Part shown: positions 1 through 5,111 of the stretch, one piece after another
How the letters are laid out: every line of letters begins with the position of its first letter
How positions within the stretch are numbered: position 1 is the first letter of the stretch
Origin: Candidatus Sabulitectum sp.
GTDB taxonomy: Bacteria > Fermentibacterota > Fermentibacteria > Fermentibacterales > JCC-6
Direction: 5' to 3'
Assembly: GCA_029934845.1 (NCBI GenBank)
Contig: JAOZLN010000111.1
Coordinates: 637-7,693 of the forward strand
Length of the DNA: 7,057 bases
Translations under genes and position numbers: made by a program
The notes under the pieces: generated by a model
The model's input: only the letters and a program-made list of their open reading frames with translations
What the model was told of the DNA's origin: nothing
The model's database searches: none

Positions 1-1290
1 GGCTTCTGGCTGAGACACTCGCTTCTAGCGGATGTGATGGGCTCTGATTTCAGACTATCGGTATATCACTATGTTTTAACAGGTATAGTACTTGGCTCTG
101 TGCAGGTTGCTTTCATGGCAGTATTCGGAGTATACCAGCGCGAATTCGGTCTGGGAATGATCGAAGAGATTGCCGGCATCATACGAGGTGCCCTTATGGC
201 AGTGCTCTTCACTCTGGCCACAACATTTATTACAAGACAGCTTCTTTTTTCAAGATTTGTTCTTTTCTTCTCTTTTCCCGCTTCAGCTTTTCTTTTAAGC
301 TTCTGGCATTCGCAATTCAGAAAACTGAGCAGCAGAACCGGAACTCCATCGAGGGTTCTTGTTCTGGGCGTTTCCGATCATGCGAAACAGCTGGGCGATT
401 TCATGGAAAACAGAGCTCAGATCAACTACACTGTTGTTGATTATCTTGATCCTGCAACAAGTATAGAAGATTTTACCACAATTATAAAAACAAAGAACAT
501 CTCCGGAATTGTTATCGCAAACCATTCAATCCCTGCGGATAAGCTTTCCTTTGTTATTCTTACCTGTGAAAAAATGGGAATACAATACAAGATAGCAGCA
601 GACATATTCGCCCTGGTCAGCCTGACTGCCAGAGTAGCACATATGGGAGGAACAACTCTGATCGAATCGGTTCCGGCCCCCCTCTCCGGTCATGGGCTTG
701 TATTGAAACGGGCCACAGATCTGATTCTATCTGCAATATTCATAACGATCCTCTCCCCTGTTTTCCTGCTTACTGCTCTGGCAATTGCAGTAGACTCCGG
801 TTTTCCAGTTTTCTACCAACAGACAAGGCTGGGAAAAGACAACAAACCATTCAAAATGCTTAAATTCCGTTCCATGAGGGTGGGGGCTCACAGAGAGAAG
901 GAAGGGCTCTCCAGTCAAAACGAATCCATGGGACCCTTGTTCAAGATCAGAGATGACCCCAGGATAACAAGAACAGGAAAATTCCTTCGCAGATGGTCTG
1001 TAGATGAACTTCCGCAGTTGTTCAATGTTCTGTTGGGCAAAATGAGCCTGGTGGGCCCCAGACCACCTCTTCCCGAGGAGGTGGAGGAATACAGCAGAAG
1101 AGATTTTAAAAGACTTCACACAATTCCAGGCGTCACTGGAGTATGGCAGATCTCCGGCAGAAGCAATCTTGGTTTCGATGAAATGGTAAAACTGGATCTG
1201 TACTATGTAGACAACTGGTCTATCTGGATGGATATGGCCATTCTTATGCTCACGCCATCTGCAGTAGTTAACGGATCAGGGGCCTACTAG
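1..1290 (+). CDS. Polyprenyl-phosphate sugar phosphotransferase (WbaP/WcaJ-type), 5'-partial
   Basis: This enzyme type transfers a sugar-1-phosphate from a nucleotide sugar to undecaprenyl phosphate at the inner membrane, the first step of exopolysaccharide, capsule or O-antigen assembly. The frame is open to base 1, so the gene starts upstream; the GTG/ATG at 34-39 is internal. Visible parts in order: hydrophobic helices at about 70-135, 178-231 and 256-306; a Rossmann-like region beginning with R-V-L-V-L-G at 352 and running to about 640; then the bacterial sugar transferase domain from L-K-R-A-T-D at 703. Family hallmarks are K-F-R-S-M (about 862), the catalytic Asp-Glu in S-V-D-E-L-P-Q-L (codons 1003-1008), M-S-L-V-G-P-R-P (about 1042-1065), P-G-V-T-G-V-W-Q-I-S-G-R (about 1126-1161) and the terminal G-A-Y. 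The C-terminus is intact. Relatives are usually about 460-480 residues and 429 are seen here, so a few dozen residues with the first helix are probably missing. The sugar specificity cannot be read from the sequence. Confidence 0.93.
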   Translation, partial: GFWLRHSLLADVMGSDFRLSVYHYVLTGIVLGSVQVAFMAVFGVYQREFGLGMIEEIAGIIRGALMAVLFTLATTFITRQLLFSRFVLFFSFPASAFLLSFWHSQFRKLSSRTGTPSRVLVLGVSDHAKQLGDFMENRAQINYTVVDYLDPATSIEDFTTIIKTKNISGIVIANHSIPADKLSFVILTCEKMGIQYKIAADIFALVSLTARVAHMGGTTLIESVPAPLSGHGLVLKRATDLILSAIFITILSPVFLLTALAIAVDSGFPVFYQQTRLGKDNKPFKMLKFRSMRVGAHREKEGLSSQNESMGPLFKIRDDPRITRTGKFLRRWSVDELPQLFNVLLGKMSLVGPRPPLPEEVEEYSRRDFKRLHTIPGVTGVWQISGRSNLGFDEMVKLDLYYVDNWSIWMDMAILMLTPSAVVNGSGAY

Positions 1291-1291
1291 A

Positions 1292-1323
1292 ACAGCCGGG
1301 CTTGCACCCGGCTGTATCATTTT
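1292..1323 (+). terminator. Rho-independent-type terminator of the sugar transferase gene
   Basis: A perfect 9-bp stem, 1292-1300 paired with 1307-1315 (ACAGCCGGG / CCCGGCTGT), closes a 6-nt loop CTTGCA and starts 2 nt after the stop codon. The following TATCATTTT is only moderately T-rich, so termination may be incomplete. On the opposite strand no U-run follows the stem, so it should not serve the convergent gene. Confidence 0.75.
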
Positions 1324-1326
1324 GAT

Positions 1327-1354
1327 CTAGTACTCTGTATACCCTAAACTTTCG
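1327..1354 (+). repeat. Left terminal inverted repeat of the 1327-1538 element
   Basis: This arm matches the reverse complement of 1511-1538 at 22 of 28 positions, with no gaps. The core CTCTGTA (1333-1339) is identical in both arms, and the outermost CTAG may be target sequence. Confidence 0.7.
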
Positions 1355-1359
1355 CATCC

Positions 1360-1457
1360 TGCTGGCTCTCCAGAGCCCCAGCATCGTTACTGGTTCAATT
1401 ACATAGCGGTGCTATGCGCATAAACCAGTGCCTTGCTGGAAAGCAACAGAGCCAGTA
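1360..1457. repeat. Nested hairpins inside the element
   Basis: Several pairings are visible by eye. GCTGG+CTCT (1361-1369) can fold with AGAG+CCAGC (1372-1375 and 1378-1382, CC bulge). ACTGGTT (1389-1395) pairs with AACCAGT (1423-1429), enclosing CATAGC/GCTATG (1402-1407/1411-1416, loop GGT). TTGCT/AGCAA (1433-1437/1442-1446) closes a GGAA loop. As an alternative to the first hairpin, CTGGCTCT (1362-1369) pairs with AGAGCCAG (1448-1455), extended by a G-T and a T-A pair, and would enclose the other two hairpins as a multi-branched fold. The 1362-1369 segment therefore has two mutually exclusive partners. Whether this is RNA structure or only DNA palindromy is not known. Confidence 0.6.
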
Positions 1458-1510
1458 AACGAGCGCGTCCCAAACGTTAGTATGGAACTCAGGATAGCAG
1501 CGCATTATAT

Positions 1511-1538
1511 CGAAATATTAAGGCGTACAGAGCACTAG
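1511..1538 (-). repeat. Right terminal inverted repeat of the 1327-1538 element
   Basis: This is the partner of 1327-1354. Its outer CTAG (1535-1538) directly abuts the stop codon (1539-1541) of the minus-strand gene, so the element begins immediately after that gene ends. Confidence 0.7.
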
Positions 1539-1940
1539 CTATATGGGCAGTCCCGCTGTAAACTCGTCCACAGTCGCCTTCATTGTACCGATCTCTGAAT
1601 CCAGATTGTCTGAAATGACCTGCATCTCTGCCCTGACACCAACAAGCTCATCCCTTAGAGCATCAACTTCAGCCTGAAGGGCTTCAAGTTCAGGATCAGT
1701 ATCTCTAAGCTCTTCAAGCTTAAGAGAAAGTTCATCCAGTACTGCAAGGTCAGGGATAATGTCCCGAAGGGCATCAGTTTCACCAAGAAGATCGTCGAGC
1801 TTCACCTGTATCTCGTCCAGAAGTTCCATGCCGGGAATCTCAAAATCAGGAACTTCTGCATCAGGTACATCCGGTACATCAGGAACGCCGAACCCAAGAG
1901 CCAGGCTTGCCACAAGCACAAGCAGATAAAAAGATCTCAT
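1539..1940 (-). CDS. Small secreted acidic coiled-coil protein with Val-Pro-Asp repeat
   Basis: This 133-residue protein of unknown function is read from ATG at 1940-1938. A GTG at 1964 would add eight residues, but AGGAAG at 1951-1946, 5 nt before the ATG, and a predicted transcript start near 1977 favour the ATG. Residues 1-18 form a Sec-type signal peptide (M-R-S-F then L-L-V-L-V-A-S-L-A-L-G-F-G) with no lipobox Cys, so export to the periplasm or beyond is expected. Residues 19-37 are a Pro-Asp-rich spacer with V-P-D three times in tandem and once more, then I-P-G. The rest is rich in Leu, Asp and Glu in heptad-like spacing and is probably coiled coil. The mature part has about 33 acidic and 7 basic residues. 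L41-L52 and L68-R79 look like copies 27 residues apart. There are no Cys residues and no known domain that I recognise. It is transcribed away from the trx operon. Confidence 0.75.
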   Translation of the reverse strand: MRSFYLLVLVASLALGFGVPDVPDVPDAEVPDFEIPGMELLDEIQVKLDDLLGETDALRDIIPDLAVLDELSLKLEELRDTDPELEALQAEVDALRDELVGVRAEMQVISDNLDSEIGTMKATVDEFTAGLPI

Positions 1941-1945
1941 AACTA

Positions 1946-1951
1946 CTTCCT
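1946..1951 (-). promoter_or_regulatory. Ribosome binding site deciding the start at 1940
   Basis: AGGAAG on the minus strand lies 5 nt upstream of the ATG at 1940-1938. It falls inside the reading frame of the longer GTG-started version and supports the shorter protein beginning M-R-S-F. Confidence 0.75.
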
Positions 1952-1983
1952 TTCTTAAAGCCACACACTTCTGCGAACTCTAC

Positions 1984-2012
1984 ATAATACAAGGTTCCCA
2001 GAGCGTTTGCAA
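1984..2012 (-). promoter_or_regulatory. Sigma70-type promoter for the secreted coiled-coil gene
   Basis: On the minus strand, TTGCAA (2012-2007) is followed by a 17-nt spacer and TATTAT (1989-1984). This predicts a start near 1977 and a leader of about 37 nt carrying the AGGAAG site. It is one of the better promoter matches in the window. Confidence 0.65.
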
Positions 2013-2072
2013 TTACTTAAAACAAAGCAGAATTTGACGCACGCAACATACTTGCATCATGTATCTTCTTTC

Positions 2073-2106
2073 CAGCATTGCTGATAGAATAGGCATTCAA
2101 TATGCT
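2073..2106 (+). promoter_or_regulatory. Candidate promoter of the trx operon, with overlapping small palindrome
   Basis: TTGCTG (2078-2083), a 17-nt spacer and TATGCT (2101-2106) give 4 of 6 matches in each box at ideal spacing, about 50 nt before trxA. The -35 box lies inside the 11-nt palindrome CAGCATTGCTG (2073-2083), and AGCAT (2074-2078) is inverted as ATGCT at 2102-2106 over the -10 box. This is a possible operator layout. A second TTGACG at 2034-2039 lacks a good -10 box. Confidence 0.4.
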
Positions 2107-2155
2107 ACTGTGTTGGTATGTAGTTAAAAATTAACCAAAGCGAAAGGATACTGCA

Positions 2156-2485
2156 ATGAGATTGATACCAGGAAATACAATTGCCGAAGAAACAAAAACA
2201 ACTGACAAACTCACGCTGGTAGATTTCAGCGCCGACTGGTGCGCCCCGTGCAAAATGCTTCACCCGGTGCTTGACAAGCTCACCACAGAACTCAGTGCCA
2301 AGGTAAGCTTTGTAACAGTAGACATCGATAAAGATCCGGCAGCTGCCAATCAGTTCGGCATCAGGGGAGTTCCTACAATGATTATTTTCCACGGTGGAAA
2401 AGAAATCGATAGAATGGTTGGATTCAGAGACAAAGCCTCACTCAAAAGAGACCTTGAAGCCCTTACAGTTGGAACACTGGGATAA
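2156..2485 (+). CDS. trxA: Thioredoxin
   Basis: This 109-residue cytoplasmic thiol-disulfide reductant is kept reduced by thioredoxin reductase, encoded next to it. The active site is W28-C29-A30-P31-C32-K33 within V-D-F-S-A-D-W-C; the usual C-G-P-C has Ala in place of Gly, a common natural variant. The buried Asp before it and the cis-proline loop G71-V72-P73-T74 are both present, followed by the F-x-x-G-K-E strand-turn and a C-terminal helix. The length fits a single classical thioredoxin fold with nothing added, and there is no signal peptide. AAAGGA (2143-2148) lies 7 nt before the ATG. The stop codon TAA overlaps the trxB ATG by one base (TAATG), which indicates translational coupling. 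It is the first gene of a four-gene unit. Confidence 0.96.
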   Translation: MRLIPGNTIAEETKTTDKLTLVDFSADWCAPCKMLHPVLDKLTTELSAKVSFVTVDIDKDPAAANQFGIRGVPTMIIFHGGKEIDRMVGFRDKASLKRDLEALTVGTLG

Positions 2486-3447
2486 TGAGCTTTAAGGTTG
2501 ATACAGGATTAATTAACAGCGGGGCCATAAAGAGTACCGACTCTTATCAGCTTGTTATTGCAGGCGGCGGCCCCGCCGCCCTTTCTGCGGCGATTTACGC
2601 AGCAAGATATGGGATTAAGCATGTGGTGCTTGAAAGCTGGAAACCAGGTGGACAGGCGGCTCTCACGGCAGAAATAGAAAACTACCCGGGTTTCAGTTCA
2701 ATTGTCGGATCAGATCTGACTAATGCAATGAAAAAGCAGGCGCTGGAGGCAGGGGCAGTTTTCAGCATGGAAACTGTCGAAAGTACCCAGGAAAAAGATG
2801 GAAAAATACTGGTAAGAACAGACTCTGCTGAATACTCAGCAGAATACCTTATCATAGCAACAGGAGCCGCTCCTGCTACTTTGGGAGTACCAGGTGAAGA
2901 AAAGTACTACGGCCGGGGAGTAAGTTTCTGTGCCACCTGTGACGCCCCTTTCTTCAAAAATAAAAAAGCAATAGTGGTCGGCGGAGGTGACAGTGCCGTA
3001 AAAGAAGCTCTTCATCTTACTCATGTAGTTTCTGAACTGGGACTGGTACATCGAAGAGATAAGCTTCGTGCGGAGCCATACCTTGCAAAGAAACTTGTGG
3101 AGCATGAAAAGGTAACAACCTACTGGAATTCTCATCTGACTGAGGTTGTAGGAAGTGATCAGGGAGTAACAGGTGTTATTCTTGATACCCCGGAAGGCAA
3201 GAAACATATAGACACTGACGGTGTTTTTTTGTATGTAGGTACAGTACCCGCAACAGAACCTTTTACCACACTGGTTGATTTGGATAAGAAAAATGCAGTG
3301 GTGACCCGGGACATTGTGGGAACATCCAATCCCAGAGTTTTTGCTGCGGGGGATGTAACAAATAACGGATTCAGGCAGGTGGTAACAGCAGTGTCAGAAG
3401 GCGCAAGAGCTGCTGCAGCTGTTTTTGATCTGCTTGAAAATGAATAG
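2485..3447 (+). CDS. trxB: Thioredoxin reductase (NADPH, FAD)
   Basis: This 320-residue low-molecular-weight flavoprotein passes electrons from NADPH through FAD and a redox disulfide to thioredoxin. Visible motifs: the N-terminal FAD dinucleotide fold V-I-A-G-G-G-P-A-A (about residues 24-32); the redox pair C149-A-T-C152-D followed by A-P-F-F; the second nucleotide fold V-V-G-G-G-D-S-A (about 164-171); H189-R-R-D-K-L-R195, whose arginines bind the 2'-phosphate of NADPH in relatives, so NADPH preference is likely; and the C-terminal FAD motif F-A-A-G-D-V (about 286-291). About 15 more residues precede the first glycine loop than in the E. coli enzyme. The start codon overlaps the trxA stop. 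The neighbouring double-thioredoxin-fold protein means that this reductase may serve two partners. Confidence 0.96.
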   Translation: MSFKVDTGLINSGAIKSTDSYQLVIAGGGPAALSAAIYAARYGIKHVVLESWKPGGQAALTAEIENYPGFSSIVGSDLTNAMKKQALEAGAVFSMETVESTQEKDGKILVRTDSAEYSAEYLIIATGAAPATLGVPGEEKYYGRGVSFCATCDAPFFKNKKAIVVGGGDSAVKEALHLTHVVSELGLVHRRDKLRAEPYLAKKLVEHEKVTTYWNSHLTEVVGSDQGVTGVILDTPEGKKHIDTDGVFLYVGTVPATEPFTTLVDLDKKNAVVTRDIVGTSNPRVFAAGDVTNNGFRQVVTAVSEGARAAAAVFDLLENE

Positions 3448-3459
3448 AGAGGTGGAATA

Positions 3460-4068
3460 ATGCCACTACTGTCAGACGAAGACAGAGAAGCCATAAAGGG
3501 TCATTTTGCCCTTATGACGGAGGATGTCACAGTAACCCTGACAAAGGCTCCAAGTAATTGTGAAACTGAATCAATACTCACGGAACTCTGCGAGCTTTCA
3601 CCCAGACTTACTATGGATGTGGTGGAATCGAAGAAAGAAAGTGCAATGCTTCCATCACTGAGCATTGGAAACACTGGCAGATTGATATTCAGAGGCATTC
3701 CGTCAGGATACGAATTCAGTAGTCTGCTCACCGGGATCATTGATTCAGGCAGAACCGAACAGACCCTTTCAAATGAAACAATGGCTTTTCTGGATGACCT
3801 TCAGGAAGATATTCATATTAAAGTCTTTGTTACACCATCCTGCCCTCATTGTCCACAGTCAGTGGTTCTTGCCCATCGTATGGCTGCTTACTCTGACAGA
3901 GTTGTCGCCGAGGGCATTGAAGCCAATGAATTTCAGGATCTCTCCATAAAGTATCAGGTACAGGGTGTTCCAAGAACTGTAATAAATGAAACATATGCCG
4001 TTGAAGGCGCACAGCCTGAATCATATCTTATTGCAGGGCTGAAAAAACATATGGAATCGGAGAAGTAG
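3460..4068 (+). CDS. PDO/AhpF-N-like protein disulfide oxidoreductase (two thioredoxin folds)
   Basis: This 202-residue cytoplasmic protein looks like two thioredoxin-type folds in tandem, as in archaeal/thermophile PDO (glutaredoxin-like) proteins and the AhpF N-terminal domain. The second fold (about residues 106-202) starts at I-H-I-K-V-F-V-T-P-S, has the redox motif C128-P-H-C131 and the cis-proline G-V-P171-R-T. The first fold (about 1-105) keeps the pattern V-T-V-T-L-T-K but has only a lone Cys34 where many PDOs have a second C-x-x-C, so it is probably a redox-dead structural half, as in AhpF. Cys44 is the only other Cys. AGAGGTGG (3448-3455) precedes the ATG, 12 nt after trxB. TrxB is the likely electron donor. 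Acceptors could be a peroxiredoxin, other disulfides or the ribonucleotide reductase system; none is encoded here. A seleno- or arsenate-type role cannot be excluded. Confidence 0.85.
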   Translation: MPLLSDEDREAIKGHFALMTEDVTVTLTKAPSNCETESILTELCELSPRLTMDVVESKKESAMLPSLSIGNTGRLIFRGIPSGYEFSSLLTGIIDSGRTEQTLSNETMAFLDDLQEDIHIKVFVTPSCPHCPQSVVLAHRMAAYSDRVVAEGIEANEFQDLSIKYQVQGVPRTVINETYAVEGAQPESYLIAGLKKHMESEK

Positions 4069-4073
4069 AACAG

Positions 4074-4841
4074 GTGCTTCTTCTCCTGATAGCTCTTACA
4101 TCCGGTTGGAATCTTTCTTTTCCTGGAAGCAACAGTGGCTTCCTTGAACCTAGAATGTTCTTCCAGCCGGATGAAGATCAGTTCATCTTTACCGAGATTG
4201 AAAGTGCAGTCAATCTGATTCAGTACGGACCGGTAAGCTTTGGTGTAGGTCTCTCAGTAGATACCTATATGGGAACCAGCAGCAAAGAATCGGATATTGC
4301 ATTCAATGTATACGGAGGTCACTGGAATATTCGGGGGTTCTTCGGTGTGGATTACAGGAACCTGCTTTTCTCACTGTTCACTGATCACGAATGCTTCCAC
4401 AACATAGACATGGCCGATACAAGCGGCCAGTACATGAACAACCTGAAGCTCGGGGTGGAAAACCACATTAATGTTAGAATGGAAGACCATCCCATCTTTC
4501 TTCCTGCAGGGCCTGTTCCTGATTACAAGGTCAGTCTTGGCTTCTATCGTCCCAAAGGAGAAACATTTCAGAAGGGGCACCTGTTTGACTGGTCTCTGCA
4601 TGGAAACATTGATTACCCGCTTCTTTCAGCCAGCGAGATGGTCTACGGTACAATATTACACTCGGATCTTTATTTTCACCTTGATGGTGAAACAAGCAGC
4701 AGGCATTTCGGAGAGATCTACGGCAGGCATCATACAGATAAAGGTGATATCGTGATTTTCTTCAGACACCACCTGCATGACACTCAGCCGATCAGATCCC
4801 TGCAGGGAGAAACCTGTTTCGGTATGAGGTTTGAGTGGTAA
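4074..4841 (+). CDS. Predicted outer-membrane beta-barrel protein, His-rich, unknown function
   Basis: I do not recognise a named family with certainty. The 255 residues start with GTG, 5 nt after the previous stop codon, with GGAGAAG (4059-4065) 8 nt upstream. The hydrophobic start L-L-L-L-I-A-L-T-S-G reads like a signal peptide, although it lacks a basic N-region. After it come alternating polar/hydrophobic stretches with many aromatic residues, such as Y-K-V-S-L-G-F-Y and I-V-I-F-F-R. The protein ends M-R-F-E-W, and a terminal aromatic residue is typical of barrel proteins recognised by the BAM machinery. H105-x-x-x-H109-x-x-D112 resembles a His/Asp pattern that I recall from DUF1207-like barrels (uncertain). 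There are 15 His residues, with clusters at 219-220 and 232-235, and exactly two Cys (107 and 248). Linkage to three redox genes is tight. A lipid-modifying or small-molecule role is possible but not shown. Confidence 0.6.
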   Translation: MLLLLIALTSGWNLSFPGSNSGFLEPRMFFQPDEDQFIFTEIESAVNLIQYGPVSFGVGLSVDTYMGTSSKESDIAFNVYGGHWNIRGFFGVDYRNLLFSLFTDHECFHNIDMADTSGQYMNNLKLGVENHINVRMEDHPIFLPAGPVPDYKVSLGFYRPKGETFQKGHLFDWSLHGNIDYPLLSASEMVYGTILHSDLYFHLDGETSSRHFGEIYGRHHTDKGDIVIFFRHHLHDTQPIRSLQGETCFGMRFEW

Positions 4842-4845
4842 TTGC

Positions 4846-4864
4846 AGGGAAATTCTTTTTCCTT
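4846..4864 (+). terminator. Weak candidate terminator after the barrel gene
   Basis: AGGGAAA (4846-4852) can pair with TTTCCTT (4858-4864) with one G-T pair and a TTCTT loop, 4 nt after the stop codon. The stem is AT-rich and only a short T-containing tract follows, so support is weak. Confidence 0.25.
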
Positions 4865-4977
4865 GTTTGACTACACGATCCACCCCACCATAACAGACCG
4901 CTGATCAGTGTGCCGGTTACCAATTCTTTTCCAGAAAGAAAACAGAATTCCATGATTGTGCACTTCCTGCTCTTCCA

Positions 4978-5007
4978 ATCACAAGCAATTATATATAGGC
5001 ATATAAT
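4978..5007 (+). promoter_or_regulatory. Candidate promoter of the RND exporter gene
   Basis: A perfect TATAAT -10 box lies at 5002-5007, with a weaker ATCACA -35 box at 4978-4983 and an 18-nt spacer. Transcription would start near 5014, leaving a leader of about 100 nt. It suggests that the exporter is a separate transcription unit from the trx operon. Confidence 0.45.
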
Positions 5008-5111
5008 GCGGAATAATATTTATTTACAGGGGAGCAACAATCAGCGTTTTGAACTTCTATCTTGTATGCAGTTAGAAACAGGTAAAGATAAGACTACCGG
5101 ATCAGGAGATC

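Larger units (their letters stand above)
1327..1538. mobile_element. MITE-like, TIR-bounded palindromic element (no transposase)
   Basis: Two 28-bp arms, 1327-1354 and 1511-1538, are imperfect inverted repeats. Read outside-in, the left begins CTAGTACTCTGTATACC and the right, reverse-complemented, CTAGTGCTCTGTACGCC; both arms end in TTTCG. I count 22 of 28 identities, and the first four differences are transitions. Both ends lie in CTAG, which permits either a CTAG duplication or a TA duplication within CTAG; the latter is the preference known for IS630-type elements. The 212-bp interior has no convincing ORF and holds several nested hairpins, listed separately. The block fills the space between a terminator and the stop codon of the convergent gene. 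A non-mobile structured RNA or a dispersed palindromic repeat are alternatives. Element identity is inference, because no second copy can be seen in this window. Confidence 0.5.
4842..5111 (+). other. Intergenic region between the redox operon and the exporter gene
   Basis: This 270-bp gap has no believable gene. A 69-codon frame at 4910-5119 lacks a ribosome site and reads with no protein-like pattern. The region holds the weak hairpin after the barrel gene, the 8-bp palindrome CTGATCAG within 4901-4910, and a promoter candidate at 4978-5007 followed by about 100 nt of AT-rich leader containing a stray AGGGGAG (5028-5034). Confidence 0.5.

Noticed and set aside
34..39. GTG/ATG as the true start of the sugar transferase.
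   Set aside because: The frame is open to base 1 with sequence fitting the family, no clear ribosome site precedes it, and the protein would lack its first membrane segment.
727..1119. A 130-codon antisense frame inside the sugar transferase gene, with similar antisense frames across trxB, the PDO-like gene and the exporter.
   Set aside because: These are shadows of well-supported genes, with no ribosome sites and compositions unlike real proteins.
1343..1484. Integron attC site, suggested by CCCTAAAC at the left and ACGTTAG at the right of a palindromic stretch.
   Set aside because: The right site reads GTTAGTA, which fails the GTTRRRY core, and the left fails its complement. No cassette-like gene order or integrase is present.
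2034..2062. TTGACG as the -35 box of the trx operon promoter, or a sigma54 site using TTGCA at 2053.
   Set aside because: No acceptable -10 box lies 16-18 nt downstream, and the GG element needed for sigma54 is missing.
4386..4400. HExxH zinc metalloprotease motif (H-E-C-F-H) in the barrel-like protein.
   Set aside because: The surroundings are strand-like rather than helical, no third ligand region is seen, and the protein as a whole reads as a beta-barrel. The match is probably chance.
5028..5075. AGGGGAG followed by a short frame as a leader peptide of the exporter gene.
   Set aside because: There is no ATG or GTG at proper spacing (only ATC, and a TTG at 5049), and the frame ends after about ten codons.
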